From assembly GCF_029626035.1 (NCBI RefSeq), contig NZ_JARUBE010000003.1:1550001-1614000 (forward strand): a stretch of DNA of 64,000 nucleotides, in the 5' to 3' direction. Origin of the DNA: Micromonospora sp. WMMD980. Lineage in GTDB: Bacteria > Actinomycetota > Actinomycetes > Mycobacteriales > Micromonosporaceae. The notes beneath the pieces were generated by a model. The model was not told where the DNA came from and ran no database searches. It saw only the letters and a list, made by a program, of their open reading frames with translations. This document shows positions 8,540-17,499 of this stretch, piece after piece. The translations under genes and the position numbers were made by a program. Every line of letters begins with the position of its first letter. Position 1 is the stretch's first letter.

Positions 8540-9703
8540 ATGCGTGAGTCGACGATGATGGACGCGGACACCATGGTCCTGCCCCGGCTGGGGCCGGCCG
8601 AGCCCGGTGTCGAGGATCCGTGGGGCGAGGACCGGCCGCCGCGCCGTGGCCGTGTCGCCGCGCGATCCGCCAGCGGTGCGCGCGGCTGGCGTGCGGTCCC
8701 GTGGCTGCCGCCGGCGCTGCTGGCCGGTGGCCTCGGCGGCGCCGGGCTCGGCGCGCCCGGCCCCCGCGCCGGGGAACTGGCGACCTGGCACGCCGCCACC
8801 GCCGGTTGGCGCGACGCGCTGACCGGCGGCGAGGCCGCGTCGGTGCCGTACCACCTGCTGGTGCGCGGGTCGGCGGAGCTGTTCGGCACCTCCGACGTCG
8901 CCCTGCGCCTGCCCTCGCTGCTGGCGGTCGTGGCCGCCGCGGCGCTCGTCGGCGGGCTCGCCACCCGGTTGTTCGCGCCGGGCGTCGGGGTGCTGGCCGG
9001 CCTGCTTCTCGCGGTGCTGCCGACCACGATCCGCCTCGCGCAGGAGGCCCAGCCGCACGCGGTGGCGTTGTGCGCCGCCGTGCTCGCCACCCGGCTGCTG
9101 CTGCCGGTCCTCGACCGGCCGACCGCGCGCCGACTCGCGGCGTACGCCGGCGCGGTGCTCCTGCTCGGGCTCTGTGCGCCCGGCGCGCTGCTGCTGCTCG
9201 CCGGGCACGGTTGGGTCGTGCTGGCCTTCCGGCGTCGATCGGCCGGTCGCTGGGTGGCCGCGGTGGCGCCCGCGGTGCTGCTGGTGGCCGCGGCGCTCCG
9301 GTTCGGCGGGCCCGGCGGCGGGTTCCTCCCGGCCGGTGTCCGCCCCGATCCGGCCGCGCTGGCGGCGGCGCCCCGGGAGTTGTTCGGCGTCGCCGCGCTC
9401 GGCGCGGTGCTGGCCGGCCTGGCCCTGTTCAGCCTCCCACTGCGCTACGCGCCCGCGATCTGCACGGCATGGGCGGTGGTGCCGGCGTCGGCCATGCTGC
9501 TCGCCGCGTGGGCCGTCCCGGTCTGGTCGCCGGCGGCCCTGTTCTTCACGCTGCCGGCCTGGGCGGTGCTCGGCGCGGTCGCGTTGTCCCGGCTGGGCGC
9601 CCGCTGGGCGCTGGTCGGGCTGGCGGCGATCGCCCTGCTCGGCGTGCCGGCGCGGGCGACCGGGGTGCCGGCAATCCACCTTATTCATGCTCTTTTTGGT
9701 TGA
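8540..9703 (+). CDS. Integral membrane protein, GT39/ArnT-like glycosyltransferase
   Basis: A 387-residue protein with a charged cytoplasmic N-terminus (about 50 residues) and roughly ten hydrophobic segments. The pattern HLLVRGSAELFGTSDVALRLPSLL followed by repeated membrane helices is characteristic of dolichyl-phosphate-mannose-type (GT39/PMT) transferases, which use lipid-linked sugars. The usual acidic DE pair of the first loop is not obvious, so it may be a divergent or non-catalytic relative. Other possible starts are the ATGs at 8555 and 8558. It precedes a GT2 synthase and a GH26 hydrolase and may help build or modify the same polymer. Confidence 0.6.
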   Translation: MRESTMMDADTMVLPRLGPAEPGVEDPWGEDRPPRRGRVAARSASGARGWRAVPWLPPALLAGGLGGAGLGAPGPRAGELATWHAATAGWRDALTGGEAASVPYHLLVRGSAELFGTSDVALRLPSLLAVVAAAALVGGLATRLFAPGVGVLAGLLLAVLPTTIRLAQEAQPHAVALCAAVLATRLLLPVLDRPTARRLAAYAGAVLLLGLCAPGALLLLAGHGWVVLAFRRRSAGRWVAAVAPAVLLVAAALRFGGPGGGFLPAGVRPDPAALAAAPRELFGVAALGAVLAGLALFSLPLRYAPAICTAWAVVPASAMLLAAWAVPVWSPAALFFTLPAWAVLGAVALSRLGARWALVGLAAIALLGVPARATGVPAIHLIHALFG

Positions 9704-9760
9704 TTGTCGGCTTAGGATCGGTCACGTTCGGGCGAGCCCGATGCAGACCATGGGGGAAAT

Positions 9761-11620
9761 GTGGCCGTCGCCGCCGATACACGCCTGTCCCGCGCCACCC
9801 GGCCGGGAACTCCGGGCGACCGCCCGCCGTCGGTCACGCCACCCGGTCGGCCCACCCACCCGGGGCCGGACCGTCGGCAGCGCAACATCCGGGCCCGCCT
9901 GGCGTACGCCCGCTGCGGCTCGACCACCGGGCCGCTGCGCCCGCCCCGACGGCCCGACGCGCCCGTCGAACTCCGGCCCGCCGCCTCGGTCGCCGCGCGG
10001 CTGGTGCTCACCCTGCTGGTGCTCGTCAACAGCGCTGCCGGCCTGATCTTCGTCGGCTGGCTGCTGCTGCCGCAGCACGTCCCCGGCCCGGGCGTGGTCG
10101 GGCTCGGCGGCTGGCAGACCGCCGCCGCCCGGCTCGCGTTCTGCGTGGTCGTCGGCATCGAGCTGATCCGGCTGGCACAGAACGCGGTGGTGTGGGTGTT
10201 CGCCTTCCACGCCAAGGACCCGGTGCCCGTCGACCCGCCGGTCGGCCTGCGGGTCGCCCTGCTCACCACCATCGTGCCGAGCAAGGAGCCGCTCGACGTC
10301 GCCGAACGCACCCTGCGCCGGCTGCGCGAGATCGTCTACTGCGGACGCGTCGACGTGTGGATCCTCGACGAGGGCGACGATCCCACGGTGCGGGCCATGG
10401 CGGCGCGGCTGGGCGTGCGCCACTTCACCCGCCGGGGCCGCCCGGAGTACAACCAGGTCCGCGGCGAGTTCCGGGCCCGCACCAAGTCCGGCAACCACAA
10501 CGCCTGGCGCGCCGAGCACGAGCACCGCTACGACGTGGTGGCCAACGTCGACCCGGACCACGTGCCGCTGCCGAACTTCCTGGAACGCACGCTCGGCTAC
10601 TTCCGCGACCCCGACGTCGCGTTCGTGGTGACCCCCCAGGTGTACGGCAACATGCACCAGAACTTCGTCGCCCACGGCGCGTCGGCGCAGCAGTACCTCT
10701 ACAACGGGCTGATCGCGCGCGGCGGCAACGGCCTGGACGCGCCGCTGCTCACCGGCACCGGTCACCTCTACCGGCCGGCGGCCTGGCGGACCGTCGGTGG
10801 CTACCAGGACTCGATCATCGAGGACCATCTCACCAGCATCCGCATCCACGCCGCCGTCAACCCGGCCACCGGCCGGCGGTGGAAGGGCGTCTACACCCCG
10901 GACGTGGTGGCGCTGGGCGAGGGGCCGACCTCCTGGGCCGACTACTTCAACCAGCAGAGGCGCTGGGCGGCCGGCATCTGCGAGATCCTGCTCCGGCGCG
11001 AGCTGCGCGCGCCGCGCGAGCTGCCCTCCCGCCGCCGCTGGCAGTACCGCCTGCTCCAGTTCTACTACCCGAGCGTGGCGGTCAGCCTGCTGCTGGGCAA
11101 CGCCGCCACCGCGCTGTACCTGCTCACCGGCGTCGCCGCCGGCCGGCTCGACCCGCAGGTCTGGGCGACGTTGTGGGGCGCCACGATCGGCACCTGGTTC
11201 CTGCTGTGGCTCTGGTTGCGCCGGTTCAACATCGCCCCGCACGAACGGGAGGAGATCGGCATGGTGGGCATGGCGCTCGCCCTGTTCGCCGGCCCGGTCT
11301 ACCTGGCCGCCGCGGCCGGCGCGCTGCTGCGCCGCCGGCTCGGCTTCGTGGTCACCGCCAAGGGGACGCTGCGCACCGCCGAGTCGCCGCGCACCTTCCG
11401 GCTGCACCTGTGCTGGGCGGGGGCGGCCGCCGGCCTGCTCGCGGCGAGCTTCGCGCTGGACCACGACCACCCGTTGCTGCGGGTCTGGCCGACGCTGACG
11501 CTGCTCACCGGGCTCGCGCCGCCGGTGATCGCCTGGGTGGAGAACGCGCGCGCCCGCCGGGACGAGCCGGCGCCCGCGCCCGAGCGGCCGCGACCGGTCC
11601 GGGAGGAGGCGCCGTGTTGA
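9761..11620 (+). CDS. Processive GT2 glycosyltransferase (cellulose-synthase-like) polymer synthase
   Basis: A 619-residue membrane enzyme that should polymerise a beta-linked glycan from nucleotide sugars and extrude it. Two N-terminal membrane helices precede the catalytic domain. Motifs in order: ILDEGDDP, NVDPDHVPL (metal-binding Asp), TGTGHLYR, IIEDHLTS (catalytic base) and the processive QQRRW signature. Further membrane helices follow. The GTG at 9761 directly follows GGGGGAAAT. Its stop overlaps the start of the GH26 gene. No BcsB/BcsC-like partner or c-di-GMP-binding PilZ domain is visible. The polymer may be cellulose-like, mannan or mixed-linkage glucan. Confidence 0.85.
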   Translation: MAVAADTRLSRATRPGTPGDRPPSVTPPGRPTHPGPDRRQRNIRARLAYARCGSTTGPLRPPRRPDAPVELRPAASVAARLVLTLLVLVNSAAGLIFVGWLLLPQHVPGPGVVGLGGWQTAAARLAFCVVVGIELIRLAQNAVVWVFAFHAKDPVPVDPPVGLRVALLTTIVPSKEPLDVAERTLRRLREIVYCGRVDVWILDEGDDPTVRAMAARLGVRHFTRRGRPEYNQVRGEFRARTKSGNHNAWRAEHEHRYDVVANVDPDHVPLPNFLERTLGYFRDPDVAFVVTPQVYGNMHQNFVAHGASAQQYLYNGLIARGGNGLDAPLLTGTGHLYRPAAWRTVGGYQDSIIEDHLTSIRIHAAVNPATGRRWKGVYTPDVVALGEGPTSWADYFNQQRRWAAGICEILLRRELRAPRELPSRRRWQYRLLQFYYPSVAVSLLLGNAATALYLLTGVAAGRLDPQVWATLWGATIGTWFLLWLWLRRFNIAPHEREEIGMVGMALALFAGPVYLAAAAGALLRRRLGFVVTAKGTLRTAESPRTFRLHLCWAGAAAGLLAASFALDHDHPLLRVWPTLTLLTGLAPPVIAWVENARARRDEPAPAPERPRPVREEAPC

Positions 11621-12750
11621 GGCTGAGCGTGCCCCGGGTCGGCCTGGCGCTGGCCGGCGCGCTGCTGCTGGCGTACGCGTTCGTGGTGGCGCCGGGCGCG
11701 TGGCGCGCTCCGGACCCGGGCCGGCCGGTGCGGCCGGCGGCGCCGGGTGCGCTGGCGACCGCGGACGCCCCCGCCGTCGCCGCCGTCGCGTTTCCGCCGG
11801 CCGGTCGGGCGTTCGTCGGGGTGATGACCGACACGGGCCCCTACGACCTGGGCGCCGTGGACCGGTTCGCCGCCGCCGCCGGTCGGGCGCCGCAGGTGAT
11901 GCTCTTCGGCGCCTCCTGGGCGTCGGCCACCTTCGACCGCGCCCTGTTCGACCGGATCGCCGACCGGGGCATGATGCCCATGCTGGGCTGGGAGCCCTGG
12001 GACCACGCCGTCGACGAGGCGGCCCGAGACACCGGCCTGCCGGCCCGTCAGGTCGACCGGCTGCGGTCCACCCAGCCGGAGTACCGGCTGGCCCGCATCA
12101 CCGCCGGCGACTTCGACGGCTACCTGCGCTCCTGGGCCGAGGGCGTCCGGTCGCTGGGCTACCCGGTGGCCGTCCGGTTCGCGCACGAGATGAACGGCGA
12201 CTGGTATCCGTGGTGCGAGCGGGCCAACGGCAACCGCCCCGGTGACTACGTGCGGGCCTGGCGGCACGTGCACGACGTCTTCGCCGCGGCCGGCGCCACG
12301 AACGTCACCTGGGTGTGGAGCCCGAACGCCAGGTGGGACAAGACGACCGCCGGGCTGACCGGGCTCTACCCCGGCGACGACTACGTCGACTGGGTGGGCG
12401 TCACCGGCTACTACGGCATGGGCGCCTTCACGAAGACCTACTCGTCCTTCGACCAGATCTTCGGGCCGACCGTCGCGGAGATCCGCGCGCTGACCCGCAA
12501 GCCGCTCGTCGTCACCGAGACCGCGGCCGCCGAGAGCAGCGGGCACAAGGCCCGGTGGATCCGGGAGACGTTCGCCTCGCTGCCGCGCTACCCGAACCTG
12601 ATCGGGCTGATCTGGTTCGAGGTGGACAAGGAACAGGACTGGCGGATCGCCGGTTCACCGGACGCGGCGGCGGCGTTCGCCGAGGCGGTCGCCACCGACC
12701 GGTACGACGTGACCTGGTCGCCCGCGGCGCGGCCACGCGCCGGGCCCTGA
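11614..12750 (+). CDS. Membrane-anchored or secreted GH26-family endo-glycanase
   Basis: A 378-residue protein with an N-terminal hydrophobic segment (residues 5-30) and a GH26-like catalytic barrel. Acid/base region: VRFAHEMNGDWYPW; nucleophile region: LVVTETAAAE. GH26 members cleave beta-mannans or beta-1,3/1,4-glucans. The GTG at 11614 overlaps the last seven bases of the synthase gene, so the two are translationally coupled. A hydrolase encoded with a synthase is usual in exopolysaccharide systems (as BcsZ is for cellulose), where it trims or releases the chain. The open frame extends far upstream without coding character. Confidence 0.85.
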   Translation: MLRLSVPRVGLALAGALLLAYAFVVAPGAWRAPDPGRPVRPAAPGALATADAPAVAAVAFPPAGRAFVGVMTDTGPYDLGAVDRFAAAAGRAPQVMLFGASWASATFDRALFDRIADRGMMPMLGWEPWDHAVDEAARDTGLPARQVDRLRSTQPEYRLARITAGDFDGYLRSWAEGVRSLGYPVAVRFAHEMNGDWYPWCERANGNRPGDYVRAWRHVHDVFAAAGATNVTWVWSPNARWDKTTAGLTGLYPGDDYVDWVGVTGYYGMGAFTKTYSSFDQIFGPTVAEIRALTRKPLVVTETAAAESSGHKARWIRETFASLPRYPNLIGLIWFEVDKEQDWRIAGSPDAAAAFAEAVATDRYDVTWSPAARPRAGP

Positions 12751-12915
12751 GCCCGCCTGTCGAGGCTTGTCGCCACGGTCCTGCGACGAGCCGTGAGCGG
12801 TGGCGTCCCGAGGGCGTCACCGCGCGGCGACACCGCCCGGTGCGCCGGTGACGACCGGGTGACGCGGGCTCGGGCAGGGTCGCGGCACGAGGACGGCACG
12901 GCGCGAGGGGGCGGC

Positions 12916-15195
12916 ATGATCAGGACGATGCTCCGGCTGCGCGCGCGTCCGGGATGCGAGCCCGCCGTGGGGTCGGCCTGGGAGGCGGTCGCCGGGCAGC
13001 TCGGTACGTTCCCCGGCGGCCTCCGGCACGAACTGCTGCGCGACGCGCTGGACCCGTACGGCTTCGTGGTGGTCACCGAGTGGGCCGACGAGGCGGCGCT
13101 GCGCGCGTACCGGGACGGGCCGGTGGCCGCCCGTCTGGCCGCGGCGCTCCGGCCCCTGACCGACCCGGCCGGTCCGCCCGACTACCCACCCATGCGGGAG
13201 GACGGCGACGGCGACGGTCCGGTCTACGTGGACGTCGAGCTGACCGTGCCACGGGACCGGCTCGCCGAGTTCCACCGGGGCTACCCCGAGGTGGTGCGGC
13301 GGATGGCCGCGATACCGGGCTACCGGCGCGAGCGGCTGCTCCGCGAACCCGACTCGGACACGCACCACATCTTCGCCGAGTGGGACGGCGCGGCCGAGTT
13401 CCTCGACTGGATCGCCGACCCGGCGCACGCCTCGGCGCAGGCCGGGCCGATCGCGCCGTTCCTTCTCGACATCCGCCGCCGCCTGTTCCACGTCGTGCCC
13501 GGTGGGGACGGCCGGCGACGCCACACCACCGGCAGGGAGGCCGACGTGCAGAGGACAACTGACGTACTGGTCGTCGGGGCGGGGCCCACCGGGCTGACCG
13601 CCGCCGTCGAGCTGGCCCGCCGCGGCGTCGACTGCCGGGTGATCGACAAGCGGGCGACCCCGGCCGGGCAGGCCGACAAGGCGATCGGCGTGCACTGCCG
13701 CACCATGGAGATCTGGGAGGAGCAGGGCGTCGTCCGGGAGGCGATGGACGCCGGCATCTGGCTCACCGGGAACATGGTCTTCGTCAACGGGGCGCAGACC
13801 CACCGGATGAGCTGGGAGCTGCCCGGCCTGCCGTACGCCCACCTCGGGCTGCCGCAGTACGAGACCGAACGCATCCTCACCGCCCGGCTGGCCACGCTCG
13901 GGGTGCGCCCGCGGCTCGGCGCCGAACTCGTCGACTTCACCCAGGACGCGGACGGGGTGACCGCCACCGTGCGCACCGCCGACGGCGCCACCGAGACGGT
14001 ACGCGCCGCGTACCTCGTCGGCTGCGACGGCGCGCACAGCCGGGTGCGGGACCGGCTCGGCCTCACCTTCACCGGCGGGCTGGGCCGCTTCCCGCAGTTG
14101 TTCATGCTCGTCGACGTGGACGTGGACTGGGACATGCCCGACGGGCACCTGCTGCGCTTCCTGCACACCACCGACGGGCGGATGGACGGGATGCTGGTCT
14201 GCGTGCCGCTGCGCGGCGAGCACCGCTACCGCATCGCCACCCTGGCGCCACCGCGGTTCTTCGCCCGCACCGGCGGGCAGGACGCCCCGCCCGGGTTCAG
14301 CGAGGAGCTCGGCGAGCCGACCCTCGACGACGTGCAGGCCGCCCTCGACCGCCTCGCCCCGCCCGGCACCCGGGCGACGAACCTGCGCTGGTCGTCGGTG
14401 TTCCGGATCAGCCACGGCATCGTCGACCGATACCGCCAGGGCCGGGTCTTCGTCGCCGGCGACGCCGCCCACCTGCACCCGCCGGCCGGCGGCCAGGGCA
14501 TGAACACCGGCATCCAGGACGCCTGGAACCTGGCCTGGAAGCTGGCCCTGGCGGTACGCGGGCAGGCCGCCCCCGGCCTGCTGGACAGCTACGAGGCGGA
14601 GCGGCGTCCGGAGGGCGAGGAGATCGTCGGCCGCGCGGTGCGGATGGCCGGCACCGAGGAGTTGGACCGGGCCGACCTGGAACGGCAGTTCCTCCAGGAG
14701 ATGTCGTTGCTGCTCAGCTATGCCGGCAGCCCGTTGGTCGGGGAGACCGTCTCCGACCCGGCCGCGCTCGGCGACGCGCCCCGCCCCGGCGACCGCGCGC
14801 CGGACGTCGAGGGGCTGCGTCGGCGCGGCGTCGGGCACCCGCTGCGACTGCGGGACCTGACCCGGGGCACCCGGCACACGCTGCTGCTCTACGCCGACGC
14901 CACGGCCGACCCGGGGGAGCTGGCCGGGTTCGCCGACCTCTGCGCCGACGCCCGGCGGCAGGCCGCCGGCGAGCTGGACGCGTACCTGCTGCTCGATCCG
15001 GACGTCGCCGAGCCGCGCCGGCCCGACCCGCCGGTGCTGCGCGACGGCGACCGGCGCTTCCGGGCCGGGTACGGCCTGGCCGGCACCGGGCTCTACCTGA
15101 TCCGACCGGACGGGCACGTCGGGTTCCGGGGCGCCCCGGTCGACGCCGACGCGTTGCGCAAGCACCTGCACCTGGTCTTCGGGGGCGCGCGGTGA
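12916..15195 (+). CDS. Fusion protein: two ABM monooxygenase domains plus FAD-dependent aromatic hydroxylase
   Basis: A 759-residue fusion. Residues 1-85 and about 95-195 are two ABM (antibiotic biosynthesis monooxygenase) ferredoxin-like domains. Residues about 212-600 form a group-A flavin monooxygenase: VLVVGAGPTGLTAAVELARRG (ADP binding), YLVGCDGAHSRVR (the DG motif) and VFVAGDAAHLHPPAGGQG (the GD motif). A thioredoxin-like C-terminal domain follows, as in PheA/TfdB and polyketide hydroxylases. It should hydroxylate aromatic polyketides. GAGGGGG precedes the ATG at 12916. A GTG at 13546 preceded by AGGGAGG could give a separate hydroxylase, but no stop codon separates the parts. Translationally coupled downstream. 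Confidence 0.85.
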   Translation: MIRTMLRLRARPGCEPAVGSAWEAVAGQLGTFPGGLRHELLRDALDPYGFVVVTEWADEAALRAYRDGPVAARLAAALRPLTDPAGPPDYPPMREDGDGDGPVYVDVELTVPRDRLAEFHRGYPEVVRRMAAIPGYRRERLLREPDSDTHHIFAEWDGAAEFLDWIADPAHASAQAGPIAPFLLDIRRRLFHVVPGGDGRRRHTTGREADVQRTTDVLVVGAGPTGLTAAVELARRGVDCRVIDKRATPAGQADKAIGVHCRTMEIWEEQGVVREAMDAGIWLTGNMVFVNGAQTHRMSWELPGLPYAHLGLPQYETERILTARLATLGVRPRLGAELVDFTQDADGVTATVRTADGATETVRAAYLVGCDGAHSRVRDRLGLTFTGGLGRFPQLFMLVDVDVDWDMPDGHLLRFLHTTDGRMDGMLVCVPLRGEHRYRIATLAPPRFFARTGGQDAPPGFSEELGEPTLDDVQAALDRLAPPGTRATNLRWSSVFRISHGIVDRYRQGRVFVAGDAAHLHPPAGGQGMNTGIQDAWNLAWKLALAVRGQAAPGLLDSYEAERRPEGEEIVGRAVRMAGTEELDRADLERQFLQEMSLLLSYAGSPLVGETVSDPAALGDAPRPGDRAPDVEGLRRRGVGHPLRLRDLTRGTRHTLLLYADATADPGELAGFADLCADARRQAAGELDAYLLLDPDVAEPRRPDPPVLRDGDRRFRAGYGLAGTGLYLIRPDGHVGFRGAPVDADALRKHLHLVFGGAR

Positions 15196-15512
15196 GCCGG
15201 GTGCGCACGGTCCTGGCGATGCGAACCCGGGAGGGCTGCGAGGACCGGTTCGAGGCGGAGTGGCGCGCCGCCGCCGAGGAGATCCGCACCCTGGACGGCT
15301 GCCTGCACCAGGACCTGGTCCGTGACGCCGAGGACCCGCGCGTCTATCTGGTGATCAGCGACTGGGCGGACCGGGAGCGGTTGGACGCCTTCGGCCGCAG
15401 CGCGCACCGCGACCGGCTGCTGCGGGTGATCCGGGAGCTGCGCGAGTCCGCGGAGCGACACACCTACCAGGTGCTGCACAGCGTGACCGGCGAAGCGGGG
15501 GAGGCCCGATGA
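15192..15512 (+). CDS. Small ABM-domain monooxygenase
   Basis: A 106-residue single-domain protein of the antibiotic biosynthesis monooxygenase family (VRTVLAMRTREGCEDRFEAEW start, VYLVISDWADRERLDAF middle). Such cofactor-free enzymes oxidise anthrone-type aromatic polyketides to quinones, or serve as auxiliary subunits. The GTG overlaps the fusion gene stop by 4 bases and its own stop overlaps the P450 start by 4 bases, so it is tightly coupled in the cassette. It resembles the two ABM domains of the upstream fusion, suggesting family expansion by duplication. Confidence 0.8.
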   Translation: MSRVRTVLAMRTREGCEDRFEAEWRAAAEEIRTLDGCLHQDLVRDAEDPRVYLVISDWADRERLDAFGRSAHRDRLLRVIRELRESAERHTYQVLHSVTGEAGEAR

Positions 15513-16735
15513 CCGAGGACGTCATGCCGGCGACCGAGCTCTACACGGACGCGTTCGCGGCCGACCCCTATCCCACCTTCGCCCGGCTCCGCGCGCAGCG
15601 TCCGGTCTGCCCGGTCGGCTCGCCGCGCTTCGACTCGTGGCTGATCACCCGCTTCGACGACGCGCGTACGGCGCTGACCGACCCGCGCCTGTCCAAGGAC
15701 CTCTACGGACCCGACCAGCACTACCTGCGGATCTTCGGCCCGAACTCGGAGGGCCTGAACCGCAACATGCTCAACTCCGACCCGCCCGAGCACACCCGCC
15801 TGCGCCGGGTCGTGTCGCAGGCGTTCGCGCCGCGACGGATCGAGGCGCTGCGCCCCCGGGTGGCCACGATCGTCGACCAGTTGATCGACAAGATGGTCCC
15901 GCAGGGCGAGGCGGACCTGATGCGGGACTTCGCCATCCCGCTGCCGATGACCGTCATCTGCGAGCTGCTCGGCGTGCCGCCGGCCGACCACGACCGGGTG
16001 CTCGACTGGACCCAGGTCATCCGCACCTCCGGGTCGACCAGCCGACCCCCGGCCGAGGAACGGGCCGCGGTGCAGGAGGCGCAGCTCCGGCTGCACCACT
16101 ATCTGGCCGACCTGGTCCGGGCCAAGCGCGACGACCCGGCCGACGACATCATCGGCGCGCTCGTGGACGCGGTCGACCGGGACCGGACGCTGTCCGAGGC
16201 GGAGCTGGTCACCACCACGTTCCTGCTGCTGTTCGCCGGGCACCAGACCACCGCCGACTTCCTCGGCAACGCGGTGCTCGCCCTGCTCACCCATCCGGAG
16301 CAGTTGGAGCTGCTGCGGACCACGCCGCGCCTGCTGCCGACCGCGATCGAGGAGCTGCTGCGCTTCGACGGCCCGCTCCCGGTGGCCAGCCCGCGCATCG
16401 CCACCGAGGACGTGCAATACCAGGGGGTACGCATCCCGCGCGGCGCGATCGTCGGGGTGGCGATCAACGCGGCGAACCACGACCCCGCCCACTTCACCGA
16501 CCCGGACCGGCTCGACCTGCGCCGGGTCCGTGGCCCGCACCTCGGTTTCGGCCACGGCGTGCACTACTGCCTGGGCGTGTCGCTGGCCCGGATGGAGGCG
16601 CTGCTCGCGCTCTCCGCGCTGCTGCGCCGGCTGCCCGGGCTGCGGCTCGCCGTCCCCGTCGCCGAGGTGCGCCGGCTGCCCGCCGCGTCGCCCTTCCGCG
16701 GCCTGCTGGAACTGCCGGTCACCTTCACCGTCTAG
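15509..16735 (+). CDS. Cytochrome P450
   Basis: A 408-residue soluble bacterial P450. The I-helix oxygen-activation motif is LLFAGHQTTADF, the K-helix ExxR is EELLR, and the heme-binding loop is FGHGVHYCLG with the thiolate ligand at Cys354. All key residues are present. It needs ferredoxin and a reductase, neither encoded nearby. Its place between ABM and cyclase genes points to oxidation or coupling of an aromatic polyketide. ATG start overlapping the previous gene by 4 bases. Confidence 0.92.
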   Translation: MTEDVMPATELYTDAFAADPYPTFARLRAQRPVCPVGSPRFDSWLITRFDDARTALTDPRLSKDLYGPDQHYLRIFGPNSEGLNRNMLNSDPPEHTRLRRVVSQAFAPRRIEALRPRVATIVDQLIDKMVPQGEADLMRDFAIPLPMTVICELLGVPPADHDRVLDWTQVIRTSGSTSRPPAEERAAVQEAQLRLHHYLADLVRAKRDDPADDIIGALVDAVDRDRTLSEAELVTTTFLLLFAGHQTTADFLGNAVLALLTHPEQLELLRTTPRLLPTAIEELLRFDGPLPVASPRIATEDVQYQGVRIPRGAIVGVAINAANHDPAHFTDPDRLDLRRVRGPHLGFGHGVHYCLGVSLARMEALLALSALLRRLPGLRLAVPVAEVRRLPAASPFRGLLELPVTFTV

Positions 16736-16762
16736 TCCACCCACCAGCCAAGGAGCACACCC

Positions 16763-17428
16763 ATGGTCTTCCGGAACGTGATCGTCTGCCACATGGTCCC
16801 CGGCAGCGACGAGGTCGTCGGCAACGTCTTCGGCCACTACGACCAGGTCACCCGGCCACAGGACCTCGGGGTGATCGGCCGCTACCTGCTGTCGCACCAC
16901 GACCTCTACCTGCACGTGATCGAGCGCGAGCAGGACCCGAGGATTTCCGGGCAGACCCGTGGCCTGCCCGCCTTCCAGAAGATCGCCGAGGAGATTGGCC
17001 CGTACGTGACGCCGTACCCGCGCTACTGGAAGAACCCGTCGGACTCGGTGGCGAAGGAGTTCTACCACTGGGCCCCGGAGGGCGAGTCGCCCGCGGACAC
17101 CACGCTGACCGTGAGCGTGGGGCGGATCAAGCCGGGGGCCGAGCCGGACGTGGCCCGGGTGTTCGGCGAGTCCGACGCCGGGTCGCTCCCGCGGGACCTG
17201 GGCGTCACCGGGCGTTGGCTCTACTCCATCGACGACGTCTACGTGCACCTGCTGGAGCAGGAGTCGTCGGCGGCCGAGCCGACCCGCTACCAGCACGCCG
17301 AGAAGCCGGCCTTCGGCAAGGTGATGCAGGACCTCGGACCGTACGTCGAGCCGTACCGGCCGGAGGACTGCCACGGCCCGCAGGACCAGGTGGCGAAGGT
17401 CTTCTACCGCTGGCGCGCGCAGGACTGA
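16763..17428 (+). CDS. Tandem-duplicated TcmI-like type II polyketide cyclase
   Basis: A 221-residue protein made of two homologous halves. Residues 1-108 show the TcmI cyclase pattern (dLGVIGRYLLSHHDLYLHVIE, AFQKIAEEIGPYVTPY, SVAKEFYHW). Residues 112-221 repeat it (DLGVTGRWLYSIDDVYVHLLE, AFGKVMQDLGPYVEPY, QVAKVFYRW). TcmI itself is a single domain of about 109 residues, so this looks like a fused dimer. Such cyclases close late rings of aromatic polyketides. AAGGAG precedes the ATG; it is the last gene of the cassette. Which half keeps the activity is not clear. Confidence 0.8.
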   Translation: MVFRNVIVCHMVPGSDEVVGNVFGHYDQVTRPQDLGVIGRYLLSHHDLYLHVIEREQDPRISGQTRGLPAFQKIAEEIGPYVTPYPRYWKNPSDSVAKEFYHWAPEGESPADTTLTVSVGRIKPGAEPDVARVFGESDAGSLPRDLGVTGRWLYSIDDVYVHLLEQESSAAEPTRYQHAEKPAFGKVMQDLGPYVEPYRPEDCHGPQDQVAKVFYRWRAQD

Positions 17429-17499
17429 GCCGCGCGGGAAACCGCTCCCCGCCGCACCCCCGTAGGCCAGGCTGAGACCGAGGCGTACGGGGGTGTCGG

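Noticed and set aside
8620..11613. Long N-terminal extension of the GH26 frame (open from 8620)
   Set aside because: The sequence is Arg/Ala/Gly-rich and overlaps the membrane protein and GT2 genes. The true start is the GTG at 11614, followed directly by a membrane anchor.
12817..15171. A 784-residue minus-strand open frame opposite the ABM/FAD fusion
   Set aside because: Composition and lack of motifs mark it as a shadow of the flavin hydroxylase gene.
13546..15195. Separate flavin hydroxylase gene starting at GTG 13546
   Set aside because: There is a good AGGGAGG site, but the ABM frame runs through without a stop, so I kept one fusion gene and only note the internal start.
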